In this document: positions 16,153-23,549 of the stretch, piece by piece | How positions within the stretch are numbered: position 1 is the stretch's first letter | How the letters are laid out: every line of letters starts with the position of its first letter | Assembly: GCF_002797685.1 (NCBI RefSeq) | Contig: NZ_PGFH01000002.1 | Location: 124,001 to 188,000, forward strand | Source of the DNA: Salinibacterium amurskyense | GTDB taxonomy: Bacteria > Actinomycetota > Actinomycetes > Actinomycetales > Microbacteriaceae | DNA length: 64,000 bases | Direction of reading: 5' to 3' | Notes under the pieces: generated by a model | The model's database searches: none | Told to the model about the DNA's origin: nothing | What the model saw: only the letters and a program-made list of their open reading frames with translations | Position numbers and translations under genes: made by a program

Positions 16153-16725
16153 CTATGTCGTGAGCGGCAACAAGAGCACAGGCACCTCATCGTCGGTGCG
16201 CAACCGAGCGTGTAATTCCACGTCGAAGCGCTCACCGCCGTAGCGCAGCTTCAGTCGTTGGACGCCCTCTGGGGCGAAGCCTGCTCGAGTGGCGACGACG
16301 CACGACGCAGGGTTGTTGACTCGGTGACCTAACTCGAGGCGGAATAACCCCTCATCGAAAGCCCACTCGGCGGCCGTAGCGAGAGCGCGAGTGGCCAACC
16401 CTCTCCCGCGACCAGAAGCAGCGAGCCAGTAGTACAGCCACGCAGTGTCGTGTCGTCGGTCGATGCTCGAAATCCCCATGTTGCCGACAGCACAAGCGCC
16501 ATCCACGATCGCCCAATTGAGGTGCGTATTACCGCGTCCGAGATCGGCAGCGATGAAGTCTCGAGCACGCGCTTCTGAGAACAAAGTGGGCGAACCCAAT
16601 TGGATGCCTAAATCAGGCGTCGACCGGTAGGCGTCGAGCAGCGCGCCAGCATCAGTGGGTTGCCATGGCCGGAGGTGGGGTTCGCTCTGCGGCGCAGCGG
16701 CGGACGCGGTGAACGAATCCATCAC
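16153..16725 (-). CDS. GNAT-family N-acetyltransferase (RimJ/RimL-like), 190 aa
   Basis: Acetyltransferase of the GNAT_3 (RimJ/L) type. HLRPWQPTDAGALLDAYRS forms the first strand and helix. NWAIVDGACAVGNMGISSID precedes the cofactor loop YYWLAASGRGRGLATRALATAAEWAF. The final strands are RLELGHRVNNPASCVVATRAGFAPEG and the terminal substrate segment. Members acetylate ribosomal protein N-termini or small amines. Length and motif order are normal. It is unpaired with its neighbours. Confidence 0.88.
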   Translation of the reverse strand: MMDSFTASAAAPQSEPHLRPWQPTDAGALLDAYRSTPDLGIQLGSPTLFSEARARDFIAADLGRGNTHLNWAIVDGACAVGNMGISSIDRRHDTAWLYYWLAASGRGRGLATRALATAAEWAFDEGLFRLELGHRVNNPASCVVATRAGFAPEGVQRLKLRYGGERFDVELHARLRTDDEVPVLLLPLTT

Positions 16726-16749
16726 ATTGCCGGAGCGGTATCTTGTGCC

Positions 16750-16968
16750 CTAGTCAACGATCTCAGTTTGAGTCGCGATGTAATCCCGCTCGTCGTCGCC
16801 GAGGCGTTGGGGTGCGTTTGCTGCATCGGTGTTCGTCAGCGTCGCGATCTCTTGGAGTACCGAGTCGTTGATCTCGCCGTGGAGATCTTCTTTCAGCGAA
16901 TGCTTGGCTTCGATGCTCAGTTCTGGCCACCAGCGCTCAATGGGGGGAAGGGTGTTGGTCGAATCCAT
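16750..16968 (-). CDS. Small conserved-looking acidic protein, 72 aa
   Basis: A 72-residue acidic protein with the segments LPPIERWWPELSIEAKHSLKEDLHGEI and LGDDERDYIATQTEIVD. No domain is recognised; the Trp-Trp-Pro motif and compact charged helices suggest a small folded or helical adaptor. ATG at 16968 is chosen over an upstream start (16998) because a GAAAGG site lies seven bases before it. Similar small proteins exist in Microbacteriaceae as far as I recall, but no role is known to me. Confidence 0.6.
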   Translation of the reverse strand: MDSTNTLPPIERWWPELSIEAKHSLKEDLHGEINDSVLQEIATLTNTDAANAPQRLGDDERDYIATQTEIVD

Positions 16969-17125
16969 GAGGTGCCTTTCCGCGATTGGTTGACCCATTG
17001 TGCACTACGCTGTTGAGTTTTTCATCGGTATCGGAAGGCTCGGCCGGTGTGCTCTGGCGCAGAAATGTCAGTGGCTGCGGGTAGTTTTAAAAAAAGTTAG
17101 CCGACACGCCGAGACACTACATCTG

Positions 17126-17160
17126 GGGTAATGACATGGGTGTCATTACCCATATATAGT
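17126..17160 (+). promoter_or_regulatory. Promoter with large palindromic operator ahead of a 27-aa peptide gene
   Basis: Two perfect 11-base arms, GGGTAATGACA (17126-17136) and TGTCATTACCC (17141-17151), flank TGGG. The left arm supplies a -35-like ATGACA (17131-17136), and 18 bases on lies TATAGT (17155-17160), a good -10. The palindrome therefore straddles the -35 element and spacer, the classic position for a repressor. The expected 5' leader (about 45 bases) contains a small CCGAC/GTCGG hairpin (17168-17182). Confidence 0.65.
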
Positions 17161-17213
17161 GAAATCTCCGACAAACCGTCGGCAAACTTCGAGAAGACTT
17201 TAAGGAGGATCGA

Positions 17214-17297
17214 ATGGATAACGAAAACGACACTGTTGGCGGATACGCAATTCCCGTCGACCCAATGGATCTTCTGCAGTGCGACAGCTGCCAGTAA
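17214..17297 (+). CDS. 27-residue peptide with C-terminal CxxC motif
   Basis: ATG at 17214 is preceded by the strongest Shine-Dalgarno in the vicinity (AAGGAGG, 17202-17208). It opens a 27-codon frame, MDNENDTVGGYAIP followed by VDPMDLLQCDSCQ, ending in TAA. The N-terminal half is acidic and ends in Gly-Gly; the C-terminus carries two cysteines two residues apart, the penultimate residue being Cys. The unit has its own promoter, operator-like palindrome and terminator. No modifying enzyme, exporter or receptor is adjacent. Possibilities are a RiPP-like precursor, a metal- or redox-binding micro-protein, or a signalling peptide. None is proven; that the peptide is translated is well supported by the site layout. 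Confidence 0.6.
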   Translation: MDNENDTVGGYAIPVDPMDLLQCDSCQ

Positions 17298-17330
17298 AAA
17301 CTTACTGAGCTAACGCCTCACAAGATTCCT

Positions 17331-17373
17331 GAAGCCCCGGCAGACCTCACGGTCTCCCGGGGCTTCACTCTTT
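17331..17373 (+). terminator. Rho-independent terminator of the 27-aa peptide cistron
   Basis: GAAGCCCCGG (17331-17340) pairs perfectly with CCGGGGCTTC (17357-17366), and inside it AGACC pairs with GGTCT around a TCAC loop. A short CTCTTT tail follows. It cleanly separates the peptide gene from the MaoC gene that starts at 17412. Confidence 0.8.
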
Positions 17374-17411
17374 AACGTGCAGAACCCTCAACACTGCCTA
17401 AACTGGTAACC

Positions 17412-17858
17412 GTGCCAGTGAATCCAGAACTAGAAGGCCGGGTCTTCCCGCCCACCACCCCGTATCTTGTCGGGCGCGAAAAAGTACGCGAGTTTGCTCG
17501 CGCCGTCTTCGCCCAAAGCCCCCTCAACCACGACGCTGAAGCAGCGAAAGCAGCAGGCTATGCGGATGTCGTAGCACCGCCCACCTTCGCCGTCGTCATC
17601 CAAGAAGCAGGCCTCGCCCTTCTCCTGGCCGCCCCCGACACCGGCATCGACTTCTCCCGCATCGTGCACGGAGAACAAAAGTTCCGCTACACGCGACCCA
17701 TCGTCGCCGGCGACGAACTCACCGCCATCCTCACTGTCACGAGCATCAAGTCCCTCGGTGGCAACGACATGATCACCGCCGAAACCGCGATCAGCGATGC
17801 CGATGGCAACCACGTCGTCACCGCAACCTCCGTACTCGTCATGAGAGGCACAGAATGA
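17412..17858 (+). CDS. MaoC-like (FAS1-type) dehydratase subunit, HadA-like, 148 aa
   Basis: Hot-dog-fold protein resembling HadA/HadC of actinobacteria. PELEGRVFPPTTPYLVGREKVREFA is the family opening, followed by the AAGYADVVAPPTFAVVI hot-dog loop and GEQKFRYTRPIVAGDELTAILTV. HadA-type subunits lack the catalytic Asp/His and pair with a HadB-type partner to dehydrate 3-hydroxyacyl chains. The partner follows with a four-base overlap. In mycobacteria HadAB acts in FAS-II; in a Microbacteriaceae host without mycolates the role is probably in ordinary or branched fatty-acid elongation, which is inference. Start is GTG. Confidence 0.85.
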   Translation: MPVNPELEGRVFPPTTPYLVGREKVREFARAVFAQSPLNHDAEAAKAAGYADVVAPPTFAVVIQEAGLALLLAAPDTGIDFSRIVHGEQKFRYTRPIVAGDELTAILTVTSIKSLGGNDMITAETAISDADGNHVVTATSVLVMRGTE

Positions 17859-18262
17859 GCGACCTCACCGTCGGGCAAGAACTCATCACCGGCAAAGTCA
17901 CCCTCACCCGCTTCTCCCTCGTGCGTTACGCCGGAGCATCCGGAGACTTCAACCCCATTCACTACCGTGACGACGTCGCCAAGTCGGTAGGCCTGCCCGG
18001 CGTACTCGCCCACGGCATGCTCACGATGGGCCTCGCCGTTCAGCCCGTCATTGACTGGATGGATGGCCGCGGCGAAGTCGTCGAATACGGCGTGCGCTTC
18101 ACGCGCCCCGTCGTCGTCGACGGCAACGGCGGAATCACCGTCAGCGTCAGCGCCAAAGTTGGCGCGATCGAAGACGACGTGACGCGTATCGACCTCACGG
18201 TCAGCGCCGCGAACCAGACCGTGCTCGGCAAGTCACAAGTGAGGGTCAAACTCAACAAATGA
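17855..18262 (+). CDS. MaoC-family dehydratase catalytic subunit, HadB-like, 135 aa
   Basis: R-specific enoyl-hydratase/dehydratase fold. The catalytic hydratase motif is visible: YAGASGDFNPIHYRDDVAKSVGLPGVLAHGMLTMG contains the Asp (GDFN) and His (PIH) dyad. It pairs with the preceding HadA-like subunit, with ATG overlapping that gene's TGA, to form a heterodimer acting on 3-hydroxyacyl thioesters. Its own stop overlaps the start of murB, so the three genes form one translationally coupled unit. The same HadAB-like/murB order occurs near secE in other actinobacteria. Confidence 0.88.
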   Translation: MSDLTVGQELITGKVTLTRFSLVRYAGASGDFNPIHYRDDVAKSVGLPGVLAHGMLTMGLAVQPVIDWMDGRGEVVEYGVRFTRPVVVDGNGGITVSVSAKVGAIEDDVTRIDLTVSAANQTVLGKSQVRVKLNK

Positions 18263-19392
18263 CCGACACCGCCCCCAGCGAAAGCACAGCGCCGCAACAT
18301 GACGCGCTGCTCGCCGACCTCACCACCATTCGGGTAGGCGGGCCAGCACACACGCTGCTGCGCCCCGCCACCGAACAAGAACTGATCGTAACCATGCGAG
18401 ACGTGTGGCAACGAGGCGACGAATGGCTGCTCATTGGGGGCGGCTCCAACATGGTCATCAGCGATGAAGGATTCGACGGCACCGTCATCCACATCGCGAC
18501 CCGCGGCATCCAACTCGTCTCCCAAACCGACACCACCCTCAGCCTGCGTGTGCAAGCTGGCGAATCGTGGGATGGACTCGTCGCAAAGCTTGTCTCACGC
18601 GGCTGGGCCGGGCTCGAAGCTCTCAGCGGCATCCCCGGTTCAGTGGGCGCAGCCCCCATCCAGAACATCGGAGCGTACGGGCAAGAAGTCGCCAGCGTGC
18701 TCGACGGCATCGACTTTCTCGACTACGACAACAGCGAATTCGTGCACCTAACGACCGCCGAACTCGAACTGGGCTACCGCAACTCAGTGATCAAAGAGGG
18801 TCGCGCCGGCGTTGTTCTCGCCGTCTATTTCACGCTCACCGCCTCGCCCGAGAGCACCGTGCAGTACCAGCAACTCGCGACCGCGCTGGGTGTGAACATC
18901 GGAGACGGCGTACCCGTGCAGCAGGTGCGCGACACCGTACTCGCGCTGCGGGCATCCAAAGCAATGGTTCTCGACCCCAACGAACCCGACTCGGCCAGTT
19001 GCGGCTCGTTCTTCACCAACCCAATCGTGCCCGAACACATCGCCCGAGCCCTTCCCGCGGATGCCCCACGCTGGGTCGTCGACGATGAGCCCGTTGCCGA
19101 CGTTGTGGTTCCACTCGGCGAAACTCCCGCACCGCCACCACCGCCCAAGCCTCGACTGGTGAAGCTCAGCGCTGCCTGGCTCATCGAGAATTCGGGAGTG
19201 AACAAAGGCTTCCGCCTTCCCGGATCGCGCGCTGCCGTCTCCACCAAGCACAGCCTGGCAATCGTCAACCGCACGGGAGCCGACGCCGCCGAGATTGCCG
19301 AACTCGCGCGTTATATCGGGGCGTGCGTGCTCAGCCGGTATGGCATCCACTTGCAGCCCGAGCCTGTAGCTGTCGGCGTCGAGCTGGCCTAG
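18259..19392 (+). CDS. murB: UDP-N-acetylenolpyruvoylglucosamine reductase
   Basis: MurB reduces UDP-GlcNAc-enolpyruvate to UDP-MurNAc with NADPH and FAD, the second committed step of peptidoglycan synthesis in the cytoplasm. FAD-binding motifs are present: IGGGSNMVISDEGFDG near residues 59-74 and GIPGSVGAAPIQNIGAYGQE around 127-146. The catalytic segment CGSFFTNP and the end GFRLPGSRAAVSTKH also match. At 377 residues it is type I with a Pro-rich insert (GETPAPPPPPKPR) before the last domain. It is translationally coupled to the HadB-like gene. Confidence 0.96.
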   Translation: MTDTAPSESTAPQHDALLADLTTIRVGGPAHTLLRPATEQELIVTMRDVWQRGDEWLLIGGGSNMVISDEGFDGTVIHIATRGIQLVSQTDTTLSLRVQAGESWDGLVAKLVSRGWAGLEALSGIPGSVGAAPIQNIGAYGQEVASVLDGIDFLDYDNSEFVHLTTAELELGYRNSVIKEGRAGVVLAVYFTLTASPESTVQYQQLATALGVNIGDGVPVQQVRDTVLALRASKAMVLDPNEPDSASCGSFFTNPIVPEHIARALPADAPRWVVDDEPVADVVVPLGETPAPPPPPKPRLVKLSAAWLIENSGVNKGFRLPGSRAAVSTKHSLAIVNRTGADAAEIAELARYIGACVLSRYGIHLQPEPVAVGVELA

Positions 19393-19410
19393 CGTCGCCG
19401 CTGATCCAGC

Positions 19411-19448
19411 GTCGCCAACCGGCCACGTCGCTAACCGGCCACGTCGTC
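19411..19448. repeat. 16-bp tandem duplication between convergent genes
   Basis: GTCGCCAACCGGCCAC (19411-19426) is followed directly by GTCGCTAACCGGCCAC (19427-19442), one base different, and by a partial GTCGTC. It lies in the 63 bases between the stop of murB and the stop of the convergent response regulator. Confidence 0.85.
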
Positions 19449-19455
19449 AGTCAGC

Positions 19456-20085
19456 CTAGGTGGTGCGGGGCAGCAGCCCCAGCTCCATCGCCTTCGTCAC
19501 CGCACGAGTGCGGTCTTTCACGTCGAGCTTTTCGAACACGTGGATGAGGTGCGTCTTCACCGTTGCTTCGCTCACGAATAGGGCGGCGGCAATCTTTCGG
19601 TTGCTATTGCCCGCTGCAACGAGAGCCAGCACTTGAGTTTCGCGATCGCTCAGCGTCACCTTCGCAGGTTCACGCATGCGGTTCACGAGCAGCGCCGCAA
19701 TTGACGGCGCCAGGGCGACCTCGCCTCGAGCCACCGAACGCAGCCCCGCCAGAATCTCCTCTTGGGGTGCAGCCTTCAGCAGGTAGCCGCTTGCGCCTGC
19801 CTCAATCGCGGTCAGAATGTTTTCGTCGGACTCGTAGGTCGTCAGAATGAGCACGCGCACGTCGGGGCGCGCAGCCACGAGCTGCGCGGTGGCCTCGGCG
19901 CCTCCGAGGCCGGGCATGCGCAAATCCATGAGCACAACGTCGGGGGAGAGCTGGGTGGCCAGGGCGACCGCCTCGGTGCCGTCGCTGGCTTCGCCGACGA
20001 CTTCGATGTCATCCGCCGAACTCAGCAGGCCAACGATTCCACTGCGGACGATCGGATGATCGTCGGCAACGACAACACGAATCAT
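19456..20085 (-). CDS. NarL/FixJ-family response regulator, 209 aa
   Basis: Receiver domain at the N-terminus (VVVADDHPIVRSGIVGLL, phospho-acceptor Asp in DVVLMDLRMPGLGG near residue 54, Lys in YLLKAAP). A LuxR-type HTH follows at the C-terminus (LSDRETQVLALVAAGNSNRKIA, EATVKTHLIHVFEKL). It is the last gene of a four-gene operon with its kinase and an ABC exporter and probably activates that operon when phosphorylated. Its ATG overlaps the kinase stop by four bases. Confidence 0.95.
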   Translation of the reverse strand: MIRVVVADDHPIVRSGIVGLLSSADDIEVVGEASDGTEAVALATQLSPDVVLMDLRMPGLGGAEATAQLVAARPDVRVLILTTYESDENILTAIEAGASGYLLKAAPQEEILAGLRSVARGEVALAPSIAALLVNRMREPAKVTLSDRETQVLALVAAGNSNRKIAAALFVSEATVKTHLIHVFEKLDVKDRTRAVTKAMELGLLPRTT

Positions 20086-21236
20086 GCGAATACTTCTTTC
20101 GGGATCGTGGCGCGCACCGTGGTGCCGGCGGCCGAACTTTCGACATCGAGACGGCCGTTCACCAGGGCCAGCCGTTCGCTCATTCCTTCGAGCCCGAAGC
20201 CGGTGTGGGTGGTCGCGGGGTCGAAGCCGGTGCCATCGTCAGCCACTGCAATCGTCAGCCCGTCGTCGCCGACAGTCACGGTGATCGTGGCGCGAGTAGC
20301 GTTCGCGTGCTTGCGCACATTGGCTAGGGCTTCTTGAGCGCAGCGCAGAACCACCACCTCAGTTTCGCGGGCGATCGCAGGCAGGTGCGCGGCATCCACC
20401 GTCACCGTCAATTGGGTTTCGCGGCTGTACCGCTCGGCCAGTCGGGTCAGAGCGCTCGTGATTCCGTCGCCTGTGAGCCCCACGGGAGCGGATGCCGTAA
20501 CCAGTGCGCGCGCTTCCGCAAGTGCTGCGCGGGCACTGTCTTCAATCAGCTCAAGCTGTTCGGCTGCGGCGGCAGCGTTGTTGTTATCCAGTTCGCGCTT
20601 CGCCCGTTGGGCAACAAGTACTAGCCCGGTGAGGTCTTGCGCGATGGTGTCGTGGATTTCGCGGGCGAGCCGCTCTCGTTCGCTGGAGACTCCGGCATCC
20701 CGGCTGATGGCGGCGAGTTCGTCGCGCGTGGATTGCAGCTCGAGCACGAGGTCGTGGCGTTGGTCGCTGAGCCGAGAGATCTGGGTTATCCAGAGGCCGA
20801 GGGCGAGGCTGAAGATCAGCGACAGGGCAACGATCGTGGTCGTGTACAGCACAGCATCCGCGCTGAGGCCCATGTTGAGGAGAAAGCCGACACCCACGGA
20901 GAGGGCGAGCGCGACGTTGCCGATGATGGCGTTGCGGGTGCGTTCGGCGAGCACCCACACGAGCGGGTAGGCGAGGGATTGCAGAGTGGCCATCACGGGC
21001 ATGAACGCGACGGCGGCGCCAACGGTGATCACGAGCACGCTCACGTAGGCGATGGCCATGACGGAGTTGTCGCGGGCGCGGATGCCGAGAGCGAACCAGG
21101 CGAGCGCGAAGGCCGCGAGTGCAACCCCGGCACCGATCTTGCTTCCGGAGCCGTAGCCGCCGGAACCGACGATGAGCACTGCCATGACCGCCGTAGTGAC
21201 GGTCACAGCAATGCTCATCCAGCGAACAAAACCCAT
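20082..21236 (-). CDS. Sensor histidine kinase (HisKA_3 type), 384 aa
   Basis: Membrane kinase with five or six N-terminal hydrophobic segments (residues about 5-155). The dimerisation/phospho-acceptor helix follows, with His in LAREIHDTIAQDLTG, and the HATPase domain has AQEALANVRKHANA (N box) and VADDGTGFD (G1 box). No large extracellular domain is present, so it probably senses signals in or at the membrane, as DesK/LiaS-like intramembrane-sensing kinases do. TAA of the permease gene directly abuts its ATG. It partners the NarL-type regulator downstream and the ABC-2 exporter upstream. Confidence 0.93.
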   Translation of the reverse strand: MGFVRWMSIAVTVTTAVMAVLIVGSGGYGSGSKIGAGVALAAFALAWFALGIRARDNSVMAIAYVSVLVITVGAAVAFMPVMATLQSLAYPLVWVLAERTRNAIIGNVALALSVGVGFLLNMGLSADAVLYTTTIVALSLIFSLALGLWITQISRLSDQRHDLVLELQSTRDELAAISRDAGVSSERERLAREIHDTIAQDLTGLVLVAQRAKRELDNNNAAAAAEQLELIEDSARAALAEARALVTASAPVGLTGDGITSALTRLAERYSRETQLTVTVDAAHLPAIARETEVVVLRCAQEALANVRKHANATRATITVTVGDDGLTIAVADDGTGFDPATTHTGFGLEGMSERLALVNGRLDVESSAAGTTVRATIPKEVFA

Positions 21237-22091
21237 TTAGCTATCCTTGCGGATCCAGCGGAAGGTGATGCGCGTCACGATGAGGCCGATAACCAACCAG
21301 AGGCCGGTGGCGATGGCCACTCCGGGCAGGTTCCAGCTTTCGGATTGCTCCATTACTTCGAAGCTGGCGGGTAGGAACACTTCGCGCATTCCCTGCGCCA
21401 TCCACTTGAGCGGGAAGATGCTGGCAAAGTTTTGCAACCACTCGGGCAGCATCGAGAAGCCGAGGTACACGCCGGAGATGAACTGCAATACGAGGGCGAC
21501 AGGGATCACAACAGCAGTGGCGCTCTTGCCGCTGCGGGGGAGGCCACTCAGGGCAATACCGAGCACGGCGGATGTCGTGACACCGAGCACGAAGACCCAC
21601 GCGAAGGTCACCCATTTGCTGGGTTCGCTCGGTAGCTCCACGTCGAAGGCGAGGCTTGCGACCAGAATCACGAGAGTGGCTTGCAGCACACCGGTCGTAA
21701 AGACTTGCCCGATCTTGCCGATGAAATAGCTCATCACCGGCAGGGGCGTTCCGGCCAGACGTTTGAGCGTTCCGTCGCTGCGTTCCATCGCAATGTCGAT
21801 AGCCATATTCTGCAGACCGCTCAGCAGCAGTCCCGCGGCGATCATCCCGGGCAGGTAGAAGGCGGCTGCGGTGAGCGGCTCTTCTTCGGTGCCGAAGTTC
21901 TGTTCGCTGAAGGCAACCGCGAAGATCGTGAGCATGACAACGGGGAACAAGAAGGTGAAGAAGACCGAGTCGCCCTGGCGAAAGTAACTGCGCACTTCGA
22001 GCTTGATGCGGCTGAAACCGAGTCGCACACTGCGGCCGATTCCGAGGCCGAAGCTGGGGGCAGTCTCGGCGGTAGGTGTTGTGGTGCTCAT
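21237..22091 (-). CDS. ABC-2-type transporter permease, 284 aa
   Basis: ABC-2 family permease with six hydrophobic segments. The opening KLEVRSYFRQGDSVFFTFLFPVVMLTIFA is typical, as is the central MERSDGTLKRLAGTPLPVMSYFIGKI coupling region. It forms an exporter with the ATPase encoded just upstream (start overlaps the ATPase stop by four bases). DrrB/NatB-like transporters of this type export drugs, lipids or peptides. Association with a two-component system points to detoxification or envelope homeostasis. Confidence 0.92.
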   Translation of the reverse strand: MSTTTPTAETAPSFGLGIGRSVRLGFSRIKLEVRSYFRQGDSVFFTFLFPVVMLTIFAVAFSEQNFGTEEEPLTAAAFYLPGMIAAGLLLSGLQNMAIDIAMERSDGTLKRLAGTPLPVMSYFIGKIGQVFTTGVLQATLVILVASLAFDVELPSEPSKWVTFAWVFVLGVTTSAVLGIALSGLPRSGKSATAVVIPVALVLQFISGVYLGFSMLPEWLQNFASIFPLKWMAQGMREVFLPASFEVMEQSESWNLPGVAIATGLWLVIGLIVTRITFRWIRKDS

Positions 22092-22963
22092 CGGGCGTTC
22101 TCCACTTCGCGTGCGTGTGCATGGTCGGAGACCAACTGCAGGTAAATGTCTTCGAGGCTGGGGCGAACGATCTCAAGTCCGGCTGGTTCTGCACCGGCAG
22201 CCATGAGGGATGCCACGACAGCGCCAGGAGTGTGCGTGCGCTCTTCGTGCTTGCCGTTGGCATCGCGCCAGCGCACGAGCGGTATGCGCGCCTCTTCTCC
22301 ACCGATCTCATCGATGGCACCGATGTCGATCATTTTTCCGCCCGCAATCACACCCGCTCGGTCGCCCAGTTGGGCTGCCTCATCGAGGTAGTGGGTAGTG
22401 AGAAGGATGGTCGTTCCGTCCGCCTTGAGCGAGCGAATCAGTTGCCAGAACTGTTGGCGTGCCTCGGGGTCGAAGCCCGTAGTGGGCTCGTCGAGAAAGA
22501 GCAGCTCGGGGCTTCCGATGATGCCGAGCGCGACATCCACTCGCCGGCGTTGGCCGCCCGAAAGTTTGCGGATCAAGGTGCCCGCTTTTGCCTCAAGCCC
22601 TACGGATGCGATCACTTCGTCGACATTGCGCGGGTTGGGGTAGTAACCAGCAAAGTGGGTCAGCTGTTCGCGCACGGACACATTGCCGCTCTCGCCCGAC
22701 GACTGCAACACGATGCCGAGACGGGCCTTCCAGTTGAGGCCGCCTTTACCCGGATCGACGCCCAGCACCTTCACCGAGCCACCGGTTCGGTCACGGTATC
22801 CCTCGAGGATCTCGATCGTGGTCGACTTGCCGGCGCCATTCGGGCCGAGCAGCGCGAAGGTTTCGCCGCGCTGAATCTCGAAACTGACCGAGTCGACAGC
22901 GGCGAAAGAGCCGTAGGTTTTGCGCAGATTCTCGACCTGCACGACGGGAGCGGTGGTGTTCAT
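22088..22963 (-). CDS. ABC transporter ATP-binding protein (DrrA/CcmA-like), 291 aa
   Basis: Nucleotide-binding subunit of the ABC-2 exporter. Walker A GPNGAGKST, signature LSGGQRRRVDVA, Walker B LLFLDEPTTGFD and the switch His in LLTTHYLDEAAQLG are all intact. The 70-residue C-terminal extension resembles DrrA-type proteins. First gene of a four-gene operon (ATPase, permease, histidine kinase, response regulator). An 18-bp perfect palindrome at 23020-23037, upstream of its start, shares a core with the TetR operators at 5311-5348. Confidence 0.95.
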   Translation of the reverse strand: MNTTAPVVQVENLRKTYGSFAAVDSVSFEIQRGETFALLGPNGAGKSTTIEILEGYRDRTGGSVKVLGVDPGKGGLNWKARLGIVLQSSGESGNVSVREQLTHFAGYYPNPRNVDEVIASVGLEAKAGTLIRKLSGGQRRRVDVALGIIGSPELLFLDEPTTGFDPEARQQFWQLIRSLKADGTTILLTTHYLDEAAQLGDRAGVIAGGKMIDIGAIDEIGGEEARIPLVRWRDANGKHEERTHTPGAVVASLMAAGAEPAGLEIVRPSLEDIYLQLVSDHAHAREVENAR

Positions 22964-23019
22964 GCTTCTATCGTCGCTTGTCTGGGCCGGGCGCGACAGG
23001 TGCAGTCGGTTAGAGGTCT

Positions 23020-23037
23020 ATCAACCGATCGGTTGAT
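23020..23037. promoter_or_regulatory. Perfect 18-bp palindrome (TetR-like operator) upstream of ABC operon and lipoprotein gene
   Basis: ATCAACCGA (23020-23028) is directly followed by its reverse complement TCGGTTGAT (23029-23037). It sits between the divergent ABC ATPase (start 22963) and lipoprotein (start 23085) genes. The inner ACCGATCGGT is identical to the site at 5339-5348. Confidence 0.65.
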
Positions 23038-23084
23038 GCGGCGGCGTTGCGCGAGTATTCAGCCAGCGTCGCTACGGTCAGACC

Positions 23085-23549
23085 ATGATCTCGTCGGCCT
23101 GCACTCGAACCACCGCTCTTGCCGCGCTCGCGCTCGCCGTTGCCTGTGCGGTTACCGGATGCTCGTCGCCGAGCACCTCGAACAACACGTCTGAACTCAG
23201 CACAACACCGCCAGCCAGCTCAAGCCCCGACGCGGCCACGTTCTTCCCCGATGTGGAGGAGGTGGGAGTCACCCCTTCTGGCACCAACCTCTTCGACTTC
23301 GCGGTCACCATCAGCTCTCCTTATGACACCCCCGAGCAGTATGCCGATGGCTGGCGGGTAGTCGCTCCCGATGGCACGGTTTTGGGGGAGCACACGCTTT
23401 CGCATGATCATGCGAATGAGCAGCCGTTCACGCGCACGCAGGCGGGGGTCGAAATCCCTGAGGGCATCACGGAGGTCACCATCGAGGGCCGCGATCAGGC
23501 CAATGGCTACGGCGGAACGACGGTGTCTGTCGAGTTGCCCGGTCGCTAA
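23085..23549 (+). CDS. Putative lipoprotein, 154 aa
   Basis: Signal peptide with hydrophobic LAALALAVACAV and lipobox VTGC (acyl-Cys at residue 26). A Ser/Thr-rich linker follows, then a small beta-rich domain: LFDFAVTISSPYDTPEQYADGWRVV, GTVLGEHTLSHDHANEQPFTR and VTIEGRDQANGYGG. The domain looks like a conserved secreted fold of about 100 residues, but I cannot name it. The His/Asp-rich HTLSHDHANEQPF could bind metal (speculative). Divergent from the ABC exporter operon with a shared palindrome; convergent overlap of stops with the HEAT-repeat gene. Confidence 0.75.
   Translation: MISSACTRTTALAALALAVACAVTGCSSPSTSNNTSELSTTPPASSSPDAATFFPDVEEVGVTPSGTNLFDFAVTISSPYDTPEQYADGWRVVAPDGTVLGEHTLSHDHANEQPFTRTQAGVEIPEGITEVTIEGRDQANGYGGTTVSVELPGR

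Noticed and set aside
22076-23194. 372-codon plus-strand frame opposite the ABC ATPase
   Set aside because: The minus strand carries intact Walker A, signature and Walker B motifs; the plus frame is His/Arg-rich nonsense typical of antisense G+C-rich DNA.
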